A stretch of 64,000 nt of DNA, taken from the NCBI GenBank assembly GCA_944474755.1, contig OX104115.1, positions 32,995,080-33,059,079 on the forward strand. The letters run 5' to 3'. This DNA is from Limnoperna fortunei. Its lineage: Eukaryota; Mollusca; Bivalvia; Mytilida; Modiolidae. Shown here piece after piece: positions 12,635 through 24,185 of this stretch. The notes beneath the pieces are model-generated. The model was not told the DNA's origin, made no database searches, and saw only the letters and a list, made by a program, of their open reading frames with translations. The stretch's first letter is position 1. Each line of letters opens with the position of its first letter. Made by a program: the position numbers and the translations under genes.

Positions 12635-13319
12635 TCAATTAATTGTTCGGTGAAATACAGCAATCGTATGTACCGGACAACACTAGATCGCGTGCATTTT
12701 ATTGTCATTTCAAAATAAAAGCAAGTAGAAAAAAATGTTGTTTCAGCTAGAACAACTCACGAAGACACAATTCAGATGTATATTTCAAGGATTAATCAAT
12801 GAACAAAAATTCTTCAAATTAATCAAAATAAGGTCAAAGAAGAAAAAGAAAAAGAACATAGTATTTATTAAAGATTTAACTCAAAGTTAAAAAATCTTTT
12901 GATAAATACTAATGTCCTAGTTATGTAGAAAAGGTCCTGAAAAAATCTTTTTCATGAGAACGAATAGAGTCTTGAAAAACAAGAAAAAGTCCTGAAAAAC
13001 AAATTTTACCACGCTTGAAATATCGAAGTCTTGAAAAAGTCTGAATTTATCTTGATTATTGTTGCAACAACTAAAAAGTCCTGAAAAAATCCTGATATTA
13101 GGATTTCAACTTCAGAGATAATTTGAGAATTACTGAAACGTTGCCATTTATACGATTTCTTTTCTTGGCTGAAGTAGGATTTTTCAAGAAATCTTAGGAA
13201 TTCCTGGGACTTCCTGAAACAATCCAGTTTACTTATCGGGAATTTATTCTGCAGGGGAAGATGGGTATCAAAGGATCAATGTTGAAATAGGTGGAAGATA
13301 CTGTGGCTATCAGCATGAC
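12635..13319. other. AT-rich stretch with 'TCCTGAAAAA' phrases, no gene
   Basis: Between 12,920 and 13,110 the phrase 'gtcctgaaaaa' or 'gtcttgaaaaa' recurs at least six times at irregular spacing, a weak minisatellite. Nothing else is recognised. Confidence 0.4.
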
Positions 13320-13332
13320 ACATGATGTTATC

Positions 13333-13604
13333 GGGGGCCTCGGTGGCCGAGTGGTCAAGGTAGTTCGTTTACTATTGATCACGTGGTCTGTCAACACTGA
13401 GATTGCGGGTTCGATACTCACTGCAGGCACGGTGTACTCGACTCCAATCTTAATTGACAAGGATTGCCAGTTTTCCTACCGCAGGTCGGGGGTTCTCTCC
13501 GGGTACTCCGGCTTCCTCCCCCAATAAAAACTGGACGCCATGAAATAGCTGAAAAATTGCTGAAAGTGACGTTAAAACACCATTCAAACAAACAAACAAA
13601 CAAA
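13333..13604 (+). mobile_element. V-SINE-like SINE, copy 2 (full length, perfect 13-bp TSD)
   Basis: Same structure as the copy at 12,377 with a more complete head (GGGGGCCTCGGTGGCCGAG). It ends in (CAAA)n. It is flanked by a perfect target-site duplication ACATGATGTTATC at 13,320-13,332 and 13,605-13,617, which fixes both borders. The perfect TSD indicates a fairly recent insertion by target-primed reverse transcription. Three overlapping open frames here are shadows of the SINE. Confidence 0.9.
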
Positions 13605-13617
13605 ACATGATGTTATC

Positions 13618-14488
13618 AGTAATTAGTACTCCTTCGGTTTCCATTGTTTTATACCACAATTATGGAAATTGTTGATGCGTTTGGGGTCTGAAAATGTGTG
13701 CTTTTTTAAACACTTTGGAAAATAGTAGACAATTTTGGACGACCCTTAAATTTAATTGTTTGTAATTAGCACAAACATAACAAATTTCCTACAAAAATGT
13801 ATTTTCAATTGCGGTTTCGTTGTATTTTAATGATCCATTTAAATATTGTAAAGAAATTTGTGTTTGATTAATCTGTTTATATAAAGGGTATTTTAAAACA
13901 TTTTGAGTGAAGGAACCAAGAAACATTAAGAATTTTCAAAATAATGCAGGTAAAGGAGGAAGTGAACGATCAAATTGGTCAACTGGTAGTTAATTTATCA
14001 GGGAATCTTTATGTGAATGCTTATAAAGGATTCCGATCCAATGTGTCTAGTCTGTCAATGACATATTTTTTTCAAAACGAGAGATGTCGTTACCTGGTGA
14101 CAATTTTATCGTAAGTGAATTAGGATGCCACAGAAAGGATTTTTTGATTCCCAATTTAAACACAATTAAAGTTTTTGTGTACAAAATATTGCTTTTGAAT
14201 ACATTTAAACAGTAGACAATGAATTATATTTAATTGTCGTCCTTGCATTATATTGGATGAAATATATTTATTTGCATCAGCTCATGTGTAGATGTTTTTT
14301 CACCAATAAAAAACGTGATAACTCTAAAGAGTCTAGGCAACAATATTGTTTATTATTTATTTACACAGTAACAACCTTTTAACTCAAGAAAGCGTTTGGG
14401 AAAAAAGTAATTATTTTAACAAAACAAAACAGAATTTATTTCTTTGTTTTCATAAACATATTTTATATTTTGCAGATGATTGAATAAA
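13618..14488. other. Region upstream of the lectin signal-peptide exon
   Basis: AT-rich with no repeat border recognised. TTTTATATTTTGCAG at 14,460-14,475 is a plausible splice acceptor 14 bases before the ATG at 14,489. This suggests an upstream non-coding 5' UTR exon that I cannot place. No promoter is confidently identified. Confidence 0.35.
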
Positions 14489-14546
14489 ATGAAATATTTC
14501 ACGTTAATTCTTACCTTTCTTCAATTGTGTACAGTTGAGTCACAAG
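14489..14546 (+). CDS. Exon 1 (signal peptide) of secreted F-type lectin/EGF-like protein
   Basis: The first coding exon encodes 19 residues and one base of the next codon: M-K-Y-F, a hydrophobic core (TLILTFLQLC), then TVESQ, with a good GTAAGT donor at 14,547. The composition is that of a cleaved signal peptide, with predicted processing near the exon end. Phase 1 (CAA G|) matches the acceptor phase of the lectin exon at 40,093, whose first residues VNMVRYG look like a mature N-terminus. The link across a 25.5-kb intron is inference from phase and domain logic. No other phase-compatible exon was seen between them. The ATG was chosen because it opens the hydrophobic segment and lies just after a possible acceptor at 14,475. 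Confidence 0.6.
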
Positions 14547-14795
14547 GTAAGTAGTTATAGCATTAGTTTTATGCTTGGAAAAATATATAACTAGGGTGTA
14601 ATGATGAGTAGTATTTATTCAACAACAACACACACACATAAATAGCTGATAAATAAATAAGGGATAAAAATTAACAGTCGGTCAGTTGCCAATGCGAGCA
14701 GAATTTCTAGGGGACGACCAGATGTCTTTGTCTATATCGTCCAGTTGGCGAACGTAACAAGTGTTTAAAAGATAGTTTGATTCACCTACCAATGG

Positions 14796-15260
14796 ACCAC
14801 GCCGGGTAGTCGGGCACACAGAACAGGGTGGAACACAAAGAACGGGTGAGGTGGATGAAAACATCGTGTTCAGGTAGGTGTGTTATTTTCATTCTGAACG
14901 TATTGAAATAGGATTAAAGACAGAAATAAGTTTATAACGCCTTTTGTATGTCCCTTAACTACTAGTATACCAAGTATTGTCTGTTTTTACTGGAGAAATA
15001 ATCCACAAGAACGTCATGAACACGGAAATTACTTTGGAAAAAGTATATTTCCAACTTTCGTTGATTGTAACTTCTCGCGAAGAGCAAGTTACAAAGTTTT
15101 TATGGTCAACATAGATACCCCAATGCATACTTTGAAAAGTTGAACTTCTAATTCGACGTATTAAGCACAGTATTCTTCAGTAACCAAACATACTTGGCGG
15201 AATTTTGACACAACGGACCGCGGGTGAGGACACTGTGGAACGCGGGTGTGTGCTCCTTAG
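14796..15260. repeat. Left arm of a long inverted repeat (partner 18,285-18,768)
   Basis: It reads CCACGCCGGGTAGTCGG..., GAACGGGTGAGGTGGATG, GGAGAAATAATCCACA, AACTTTCGTTGATTGTAAC, ATACCCCAATGCATACTT and GACACAACGGACCGCGGG. The partner arm carries the same order in reverse complement. The arms flank about 3 kb that includes a dead reverse transcriptase. Small open frames at 14,682 and 15,205 are not conserved in the other arm and are rejected. Confidence 0.85.
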
Positions 15261-15943
15261 AGAACACAACGAACCGGGTGAAAATGCATATATTTTTTTA
15301 TTTAAATTGTTCGTCCCTTTCTATTATTGTAATGAGCAACCGTATATTTTCTTTTCAGGAATAGTTTATCCTGCAATCCTGCAATCCTTCGATTAGAGCA
15401 GCTTAAATTTTGTACGTGTTTCACTGCCACTGGCCATGAGTTTCAGCCACGCCCACTTTAAGAACTACTTTTGTGTATTGCAGTAATGTACTTGTTGGAC
15501 CTTTCTTGCCAAATGTAAACAAATCGGAATGTTGCAATCGCGCAAATACGTGTTTTTGTTTTAATCCATAAATAAATATATTATTTTCATCTGTGTTGGT
15601 TTTTTCTCTTCTAAAACAGACACTTCAAACAGGCTAAATTCAAAGTATTATGGCGCAACACTGCAAATCCAGACCATGAATGTCTATTTATTTTGCAACT
15701 ACCGGTTCAACTATACAAATACGACACTACGAATAAAGCAAAGCTTTATTTAAGAAATAGATTATTGCGAATTAGTTAGAACATGGTCAGACCATATATT
15801 TGTCAGCGAGGTATAAAATGAAGAAAAATATAAGGTCTGACCATGTTCTAATTCGCATAGATACCAATTGCAATAATCTATTTCAATTCTAATATGTATA
15901 ACAAATGAGTTAAAATTTCGCAGCGACTCTAAGAGGACGCTTT
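15261..15943. other. Spacer between inverted-repeat arm and RT remnant
   Basis: AT-rich. 15,775-15,795 (GAACATGGTCAGACCATAT) is repeated in inverse at 15,833-15,851 (AGGTCTGACCATGTTC), giving a hairpin of about 75 bp. The frame preceding 15,944 is probably the continuation of the reverse-transcriptase pseudogene but I cannot follow it securely. Confidence 0.4.
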
Positions 15944-16790
15944 TTGAAACTAATAAGAGATATCCCACAGCAGTATGTTAAAGCCAATAAAATTGACATA
16001 CACATATATTCTCATCATTTTATTGAATATACTTACTTCGTCATAAATGACTCTAAATATAATTCTGAAGACCAAATCTGTCATATGTTAGATTTTCTGA
16101 TGGACAACATATTCGTCATGTTTGGTTGACATGTTTTTCAACAGACTGTTGGTATTCCAATGGGTACTAATTGTGCTCCTCTCCTCGCCGACCCGTTTTT
16201 GTACTCTTATGAGACTGAGTTCCCAGAAGGCCTACTGAAGAAGAAAGAAAAGACACTGGCCCAGACGTTTAGTTTAACATTCTGTTATATTGCTGATGTT
16301 TTGTGCCTCAACAATGCTAAATTTGGTGACTATTTACATTCAATTTACCCTGCGAGCTTGACATTAAAGATACCACCAATACACTGTCAGCCTCTTACTT
16401 TTCTAGACCTTTTTCTAGAAATAGACTCAGGACAACTACAAACTAGACTCTACCGTACAAACGTGATGACTTCAACTTTCTTATTTTCAACTTCCCGTTT
16501 ATTGATAGCAACATTCCAGCAGCTCCAGCGTATGGTGTGTCCATTTCACAACTTATACGTTATTCTAGATCCTGGGATAGGTATTCCGATTTTCTTGACC
16601 GATCACTGCTGTTGACTGCTAAACTACTCAAACAATGGTTTGTTGTACCTAGGTTGGTGTTATCTGTTCAGAAGTTCTATGGTCGTCACCATGACTTAAT
16701 TGATCCTTATGGGAAATCAGTGTCTCAAATACGATCTGACATTTTCGCTGCGTCATGGTGTTTCCTATTCCTGGATTTGACTTTTCCCTA
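15944..16790 (+). pseudogene. Reverse transcriptase remnant (probably Penelope-like)
   Basis: The translation contains IDIHIYSHHF, VGIPMGTNCAPLLAD and a box reading YIADV where the active family has YIDD, then QLIRYSRSW, FLDRSLLLT and KFYGRHHDL. These follow in the order expected for the RT fingers/palm/thumb of a widespread bivalve retroelement that I take to be Penelope-like. It is dead: an in-frame TGA (16,126-16,128) precedes HVFQQTVGIPMG, the catalytic Asp is Ala, and at least one frameshift near 16,380-16,530 moves the C-terminal part to another frame. No GIY-YIG endonuclease was found. Assignment to Penelope rather than another RT clade is inference. A shorter copy of the C-terminal part lies at 58,840-59,100. 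Confidence 0.75.
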
Positions 16791-17837
16791 GACATGACAA
16801 TAAGTAACTCGATGGGTGTCTAATTAGAGACAGACACTGCTTACTGATCCGGAGCACCTGAGTGCACCCATGGTTTTTATTAGGTTCGGGTTACTCTCTT
16901 AATGTTTTTGTGTTTTGGTTTTTGTATTGCGTTTGTCTATATCCGGATTTGTAACTGTCCCTTGACTTTTGGCTCTTGTTGTTCGGCCGGATTTTTTGCT
17001 ATTTTCATAAATCGGATCACCTCGGTTATTTCCCAACCCTTGACCGAAATGGCCGAGAGATGTTCCAATGTTTCATATGACGTCGGAATTCTAAATTGTG
17101 ACGTAATAGCGGGCCAAAACGTATGAAGGACGTCATATTAGAATTGTAAATAATGACGTCGGCTCCTGGTGCCCTGTCCTTACTTTTATCGATATTTAGT
17201 ATTCTGTTCTGGTTTACAGCATTGTCAAATACGATATTTGTTTGTGACGTCAGGCTATCACATGATTACGCGCCGAAATTTTCAAGTCAAAAATCGGTTA
17301 AAGTGGACTTTTAATGCTTTTCATTCGGTATAAAATGGATTTTCTGGTTGCAGAATAAAAACAATATTCCTACATTGTCGGAAAATATAAAGTTTATTTG
17401 TACTCGCCGCGAAATAGGTAAGAAATTCTCGATAGAACCTCGCATTCCTACCTGTTTTTAAGGCTAGTACAAATAATCTGTATATTTAATGACAATCAAC
17501 GAATATTGTATATAATGTGCGATCGCCATTAAACATACAGGAAAAGTTTGTACGCCGAATCGACGAGTATAGTAATACAGTACAACTTATGTGATATTGA
17601 AAATAATGTAGAATCTTGTTGTATTTCTGTTGATAATGTTTTACTAAACTTGTTACGTGCATTACTTTTGTATTCATTATTCACCTTGAAAAGCAGAAAT
17701 CGTTCCTGAAACATCACTCAATTTACGTCAATCATGTTGATTACCAAAATACTGCGCACTATGTGTATAGGCTTAATAAGGATACAATTACAAAATTTTT
17801 TAGGAGGAAATATTTTAGGATAGATTGCAGGATAAAC
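16791..17837. repeat. 3' flank of the RT remnant
   Basis: Contains GT-rich text 'tgtgttttggtttttgtattgcgtttgtc' typical of a retroelement 3' region. At 17,398-17,472 an imperfect palindrome starts TTTGTACTCGCC, has GGTAAGAAATTC / GCATTCCTACC arms and ends in TAGTACAAATA. No coding sequence is seen; the two overlapping minus frames at 17,486-17,717 are spurious. Confidence 0.4.
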
Positions 17838-17992
17838 ATAATATTAGTATATTGACTTAGCATAAACACAATATAAGGACTGGGCACGAAACTGGGAAGA
17901 TTGGGCAGAGCCTCACCATTATACTCCGTTTCCATGGTTTCTAAGCCTTGTCCTTATATTGGCTTTATGTCAAGTCAATCCACTAATATTAT
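17838..17992. mobile_element. Small foldback (MITE-like) hairpin
   Basis: A 43-bp arm at 17,838-17,880 (ATAATATTAGT...ATATAAGGAC) is the imperfect reverse complement of 17,950-17,992 (GTCCTTATAT...ACTAATATTAT). The central spacer is about 69 bp and contains GGGCACGAAACTGGG. No transposase and no clear TSD. The short frame at 17,959-18,174 overlaps the right arm and is rejected. Confidence 0.65.
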
Positions 17993-18284
17993 ATATAAAT
18001 GCTTTTATTGGCGTAAAAGAAACTTTCTTAGAAACAATTATAGACCATTGTTCATCTGATCATCGAACCAAAACGTTTAAATACAGACCACTTATATTGC
18101 ACGAACCAATGGGAAATGAGGTTAACTTAGTACACGTAAGTGCACATAAAATGTATTCTATAACAAAGATATAGGGCTAACATGACTTAAACTGGTGTTC
18201 TACAACATTTGGACACAGAAAACCAAATAAAACAGTGATTAGACACTTCTTAAATACCAGGTCATTGCTAGTTAACGCCATGTT

Positions 18285-18768
18285 CTGTGTGTCCAACACC
18301 CGCGTTCTTAGTGGTCTTCATCTCGAATCACCCGCGGTCCGTTGTGTCAAAATTTCGCTAACTATGTTTGGATAATGAAGAATACTGTGCTTAATACGTC
18401 GAGTTAGAAGTTAAATTCTTCACAGATAATCAAGTATGCATTGGGGTATCTATATTGACCAAAAAGACTTTGCATTTCGCGAGAAGTTACAATCAACGAA
18501 AGTTGGAAGTCTACTTTTTCCGAAGTAATTTCCGTGTTCATGACGTTCCTGTGGATTATTTCTCCAGTAAAAACAGACAATACTTGGTGTACCAGTAGTT
18601 CAGGGACATACAAAAGGCTGCATTAACTTATTTCTGTCTTTAATCCTATTTCAATACGTTCAGAATGAAAAAAACACACCTACCTGAACACGATGTTTTC
18701 ATCCACCTCACCCGTTCTTTTGTGTTCCACCCTGTTCTGTGTGTCCGAATACCCGGCGTGTGGACACT
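18285..18768. repeat. Right arm of the long inverted repeat (partner 14,796-15,260)
   Basis: Reverse complement of the left arm with scattered substitutions, ending ACCCGGCGTGTGG at 18,752-18,764. Because the arms are about 470 bp and 3 kb apart, the unit 14,796-18,768 could be a foldback-type element or two head-to-head retroelement copies, an arrangement common in Penelope-like elements. Confidence 0.85.
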
Positions 18769-18837
18769 AAGACCCATTTTGTTTTACATTTTAAGTTTTG
18801 TCCCTTACAAAATGTTGTTACTAACGAAAATTGTGAA

Positions 18838-19525
18838 CGAATAAGCGTACCCTCGCTTTTTTGGCGAGGGTACGAATTTAGTCTCATTACTTGTAATGTA
18901 GCCGAGCGGGAGTGAATTACTCCCGGCTCTTCCAAAAGAAGTTGCATATAAAATAAGACGTAATGGATCATGATATCTTTGGACAGTGTCACCATTTTTT
19001 ATCGGTTTTGTGTTTAAAAATCTCGATCATTATTGATACGTTGCCGTTTTTAATACATGTAACCCGCTGTGCGTTGTAATTTAATTGACATTCGTGTCTT
19101 TTTTTTAATTACGTTTACTACATGAAAAACATTGAGATACCCGAAATGAATGGCGTGTTACATCTTGGGTAATACATATGTAAATTACTGGATTCTAACT
19201 ACAGAATGGTTAATATAGTATGCAAATTTGAAGGTTAATAATACAATTAGGTCACATTATCCATATACGGAAAAATGATCAACATAGCATTTTCCACGTG
19301 CATCTTCAAAGACAAAAAAATTCTTTAATAAAGATCGTTTCACGTTAGTTTCGCAATGTCTAAAGCTTTAATAACGTAAAGAATATGAATATTACGTTTG
19401 AATTTTGTATAAATAGACCGAGGTTAGAATTTTTTATTTGCTACATTACGAGAAATAGGACTGAATTTTGCCGAAAATGCGACAAATCACAAAACTATCT
19501 TCGGATTATAATGGCAGTAAAATTC
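18838..19525 (+). repeat. Hairpin-led dispersed repeat, copy 1
   Basis: Starts with a perfect hairpin, GTACCCTCGC-TTTTTTG-GCGAGGGTAC (18,847-18,873), followed by a second imperfect one, GAGC.GGGAGT / ACTCCCGGCTC (18,904-18,930). The rest, to GGCAGTAAAATTCGG, is shared with 57,785-58,664 in the same orientation. Shared phrases include GACAGTGTCACCATTTTTT, CCCGCTGTGCGTT, TAAATTACTGGATTCT, GTTAGTTTCGCAATGTCT and GTATAAATAGACCGA. No protein is encoded. Confidence 0.8.
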
Positions 19526-20679
19526 GGCCTAGCGAAAATTTTGCGTGTGTATGATATTAGGTAAAGTGGTCATAATTGTCATTTGTGTCAAAAATAGTCA
19601 CCCAGAGTCATATAAAATGAGTCAGCGATCATCTTGTAATTTTGCTACGAATATTCTATTTATTTTTAGAGCCCAGGAAAACCACGAAAACATTTCGATG
19701 GTTTCCATGGCCGGGATTTTAGTGCACGTGCCGGAATTAATTTGACATGTAAAAAATGACAACACGCGGATACAGATATTTCATTAAATATTTATAGCGT
19801 GTTTACACTTTAAATTTTGCATGAAGAGCGACAGTAACATATCATTTCTTGTCCTTTAGGGTTAATAATTTACGAAGCTTACGAAGCTCTAAAATGGTCC
19901 GTTTGTGATAGGCCAGAAAACATCAGAAGTCTTCGGTTGACAGTTCTCTCGTTTACCGTTAATTTTTGTCATCATCTGACAACACAATTTTCGTTTTAAT
20001 TATATTTGCCGCTGCACTAACATTTTCGTACAAAAACTATAATGAAATCGCCCTTTTAAAACACAAATTTCGTTAAACGTGCAAAAAAACCTTAGAAGTC
20101 CTTATCCTAGTTGATGACCTGTGAAAAGTAACCGAACGAAAGAGACATAAACATTTTTATTAAAAAATATTTGACTTAAAATTTCTTAAATTGGGCATAA
20201 CACATATAATGCTAAATTACGCAAAATGGGGGAAAAGTGCAGGTGTTCGCGAACTTAGGGAATTTTAACTAAAAGTTTAAGAATGATTTTTCTACTTTCA
20301 TTTCAGTGTTGTGGTCACATTAATGTATTACATGACACACTTAGGAAGTGCTACTGTAAAGACGTTGACTGGAAAAAAATAATCTTGTACAACAGTAATG
20401 CCTTACCTTTCAGAATATTCAACTCTTAAGTAGGGATTCCAAGAGAAAAATATCACTATATTTCATCTTAGCAAAAATCATAGCATTTAAAAGACCACAA
20501 TTTTTAGAGAACAAGACAAAAAACAGACTGAAAATCGGTCTACAAATAAAAAAATTATGCAAGTTTAAAGATGACAATTTTGGCAATTTGTTTGGATTGT
20601 ATACATGTATCCAGTATCAAAATGGCTGACACCTTACTTAAGGGGTTATTTAGGCCTTGCATTTTTGTTAATAATCAAG
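19526..20679. other. No gene recognised
   Basis: AT-rich sequence without convincing exons or repeats. The plus frame at 19,545-19,745 shows no recognisable features. Confidence 0.35.
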
Positions 20680-20915
20680 TTTTTGTCTCGCCTGACCTTG
20701 ACCTCAATTTAACGGTTCAGCGACTACGTTAAAGTTTTTGTATTAGGACAATTCCTCTGTAACTATGCATAGTTTGGTGACAATAATTGGTATAAGGCCG
20801 CTGCTCATAATTAATGCTATTTACGTAATGCTTATGACGAAATTTATTTTCGTTACTGATGCGGAATTCAGGCGAGACGTTTTTCTGTGTCCACACTTGT
20901 TTGTAAATATTTATT
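20680..20915 (+). repeat. Dispersed repeat unit, related tandem copies at 44,170-44,770
   Basis: Phrases CCTGACCTTGACCTCAATTT, CAGCGACTACGTTAAAGTTT, TTCCTCTGTAAC.ATGCAT and the end ACGTAATGCTTAT..CG / TTCGTTACTGATGC / CAGGCG all recur at 44,170-44,770, where the first part is present about four times. Confidence 0.65.
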
Positions 20916-21164
20916 GACTTTATATTGGGTACTGCAAAAACATCCACATTTAATGACCTTAATCTTCTCATCTTAAAACTGTTCTTGTCCAAAATCCTAA
21001 CAAAAACGTTTTTTTTACAGTGGCACCACATATTTTGTATTAAAAATGTGATATAGGACATATTTTACAATATTTTTTTGAAAGAATTATTCACTTGATC
21101 TATAAAATATTTATATCCATAAAAATATAAACTGCATTTAATATTAACAAGAATTTAATAGACT

Positions 21165-21545
21165 TGTACCACAATGCCACATTCAATATGGATTCTGCAA
21201 CAAGACCAACAACTGCAATTTACTGAGACAAAAACAGCTTTTTCTCTGTGTTTGAGTTCAATTTATAAGAAAATGCTTTGCTTTACACCAAAAATATATT
21301 TATTTTCAATACATATGTCCAAGTCTAAGTAAGGTGGGTGTACCTTAATGTTTTTTTACTACAATGCCACATTCTCAAAATGGCTGCCACATATGTCCGA
21401 CAACAGCAATTTACTACCAACAAAACAGCAGTTTTCTTCATGTTTGAATCAAATTTCTGAGAAAATGCTTTCCTTCTCAACAATGGAAATTTTTTTGTAA
21501 CAAATATGGTCTAGTCTCTGTAAGGTAGGTATACTTAAAGTTAAT
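21165..21545 (+). repeat. Two-copy tandem repeat (about 185-bp unit)
   Basis: Units starting at TACCACAATGCCACATTC (21,168) and TACTACAATGCCACATTC (21,358) share CAGCAATTTACT-like, AACAGC.TTTTCT and TGAGAAAATGCTTTCC-type phrases, ending TAAGGTAGGTATAC. They are diverged copies. No gene. Confidence 0.55.
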
Positions 21546-23805
21546 TTACCAGAAGGCAGTAGTAAACCATGTATGTTTCTAAAGTAAATACTAACTTCTA
21601 ATTTTTTACTGTGTCATTTATTGCATTTTTTTTGCTTAATTTTCAGTTTTTTTTGGTAAAATGAACAGCATATAAGTTTCCCTTTATGAAGTTGAGATGA
21701 AACATATATTTTAAGAAACAAGACACCGTGCTGGTTTTATTCATTTAAAATTAAATCCTGAGAACTGATGGGCTCACTGTTGCAAAAATTGGTAAAAAAG
21801 TGTAATGTCAAAAACGAGTGCCATGAGTTTCAACATTGTAGGTAAAATGAACTGGATGCTCAGATCAACATGCCGGTTTTCAGATAAATAATAACATATT
21901 TAAAATTTAAAAATATTATTATAAATGCTTGAAAAAACGCAATCAGAAGACGTATGTATTGCTTTAATGAATAACATTTATTTAAATAAAAGTGAACAGT
22001 AAAATTAGGTCCCACTACCTTCATGTGAGTATTCCAAGGATATGACACAGTCACCTGGAACCCCTATCTTAAGCAATAGCAGTTATAACCAAAAGCAAAA
22101 ACAAAATGAAAGATTGGGACTATTGTTTCATCCTGTCATGTTTTGACATGAACCAGAAATGCATTCCATAAAAATGATTAATGACCCCCACACTGTCAAA
22201 CAACGAATGCCATTTTGTAAACAAAACTCGTTACATGAGGTCCTACGATGTACCCAAAAGAACTACAAAGAACCAAACATTTCAGGAAAGGACAAAAAAA
22301 AAAGAAAAAAGCGATTAATATTCCAAGTAGAGCATTTAGTATACACAAACCTTTTTAACCTTCAACTGACAAACTAGAAAATCTACATACACTGGCAAAA
22401 GTATATTTCTATTTTATCAATTAAATGTTAAATATTTTCTATTAACAACTGAACATTTAGTGGGTACCATCTCATTGATATCTAGTTGTTTTTAATCTTT
22501 CATTTTCTGTAAATGTAACACATATGAGAGATAGAGTTTATAATTGTTAATTAACATGTATGGAATGAGGCAATAGCAGGATAAAAATGTGATGAAGTTT
22601 CACAAATAACAATCAGATCAATAGTTTACCATTTACTTTGTAAAGCCCAATATTGTAATGAAATAAATTTTAAGTGGTTATGGCCACCAAGTACTGAAGC
22701 AAAGTACGATTTATGACACATTTATTTCACCTGTGATTGAAGGTAATATAATTGTAGTTTGTATATTGCCAGTCTAAATGTTTGTCAAATGCAACTTTTC
22801 TTTTTTGCTCAAAGGGATACGATCACTTAACCCAGTTGAAATCTTTTTAATGTTTAATTTTAAACAAAACATAATTTTTTTGTTAGGAAAAAAAATATTT
22901 CTGTTTGCTTAAATGCTTTATTTGTTTCAATACTATGTGAAACTTTTGGATGTGATAAATTCCATTTTATTTGGTTTTTACTTGCTTTAAACATGTTAAG
23001 TTAAAACTTCCATATTCAATTTAGTTTTGTTTTTAAGTTTAAACTGAATATGACCATTAAAAATGGAGAAGAGGCTATTCAAATTAGTAATTATTAGTGA
23101 AATGCAATAGCCAAGACCTTCAAAGTATATCAAAAATTTGGACAACATCCTTGACACTAAGTTGTGTAAATAACTTTATGCCTTTTCTACATTTGTTTTA
23201 AAAACAATATCCATGTTTCTGAAATTTTTAGATAAATGTTATACTATAATTGTACATTCCCTTGTTTGCTATGTAATTAGCAACATGCTTTTGGGCAATC
23301 TAATTCCCTTCAGGTTAACTGACCGCCTGACTTGATGATCTCTAACATATACAGTCAACAAAATGGAGACATGTCTGTGCCGCTTCATACTGCCGCTACT
23401 AAAATACTTTTCTTACATAACTGCATAACACTTCTTGATAATAGCTGGAGGTTTGCACATCATATCAATGCATAGGCCATGCATGACATTGACTTAGGAG
23501 AGTTTTTATTGTCCTACACTGACATCCTAATGCCATTAGTCAAACTACTGTATCCAAGTTCTCCCAGATGTCCACTTGTCCAGTAACAATTCATGTTATC
23601 TTGTACTCATAACTACCTTACCATAATTACTCTATTCCTATTGCAAACAATTCTTCACAAACAATTTACAGTCTGGACTGAATAAAAGCCTTTGTTTCAT
23701 CAGTGTTCGGTAATTTGCTATTACCTTCATTTGTGCTGAACATTACTATTAGCAAATTCAGCAAGCAGTCATTTATTTGCATCAATTTAATTTGTTTGGT
23801 TTTTG
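21546..23805. other. No gene recognised; one repeat 3' end at about 22,463
   Basis: AT-rich. GTGGGTACCATCTCATTGATATCTAG at 22,461-22,486 equals the 3' end of the CCGCCAC..GTGGCGG family (compare 30,436-30,462), a solitary remnant. The frames at 21,860, 22,159 and 23,703 look non-coding. Confidence 0.4.
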
Positions 23806-23975
23806 TACCCCGCCACGCGAAGTGGCGAAGTATTATGTTATACCCTCAGTTTCGGTCGGTGTCTGTCCGTCCGTCCCCCGAAGGTTTCCAGATCATAACT
23901 TGAAAACGCCTCAAGGGATTTGAATGATATTTTGCACAGCTGTTCAGTACAGTAAAATACAGGTCAAGTTCAATT
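23806..23975 (+). repeat. 5' end of a hairpin/GTCCGTC repeat element
   Basis: Begins with the hairpin CGCCAC-GCGAA-GTGGCG, then 'tataccctcagtttcggtcgg' and TGTCTGTCCGTCCGTCC, followed by AT-rich text about 'aacttgaaaacgcctcaagggatttgaatgatat'. This is the same plan (hairpin, then CCGTC repeats, then AT-rich body) as the elements at 29,919, 35,305 and 37,898 but a different sequence family. Its 3' end is not recognised. Confidence 0.6.
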
Positions 23976-24079
23976 TTCAGGATGATCCGAAAAATATTAT
24001 TAAAGTTTTGCCACTTTATAAATTTTCAAAATTTTACAATAATGAAATTTTCTGGTCTAAGAAAGATAACTAGTTTTTT

Positions 24080-24185
24080 TCTGTCTCAATATACTAGTAT
24101 ATAGTGGATGTATAATATATACAGTATAGTATACTAGTATATAGTGGATGTATAGTATATACATTATAGTATACTAGTATATACA
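24080..24185. repeat. Short tandem palindromic repeat (ACTAGTATATAG units)
   Basis: Three units of about 48 bp contain ATACTAGTAT palindromes followed by AGTGGATGTATA and ATATACA.TATAGT. Purely AT-rich. Confidence 0.7.

Noticed and set aside
20729..21061. 110-residue minus-strand frame
   Set aside because: Overlaps the antisense of a dispersed repeat shared with 44.2-44.8 kb; no recognisable protein.
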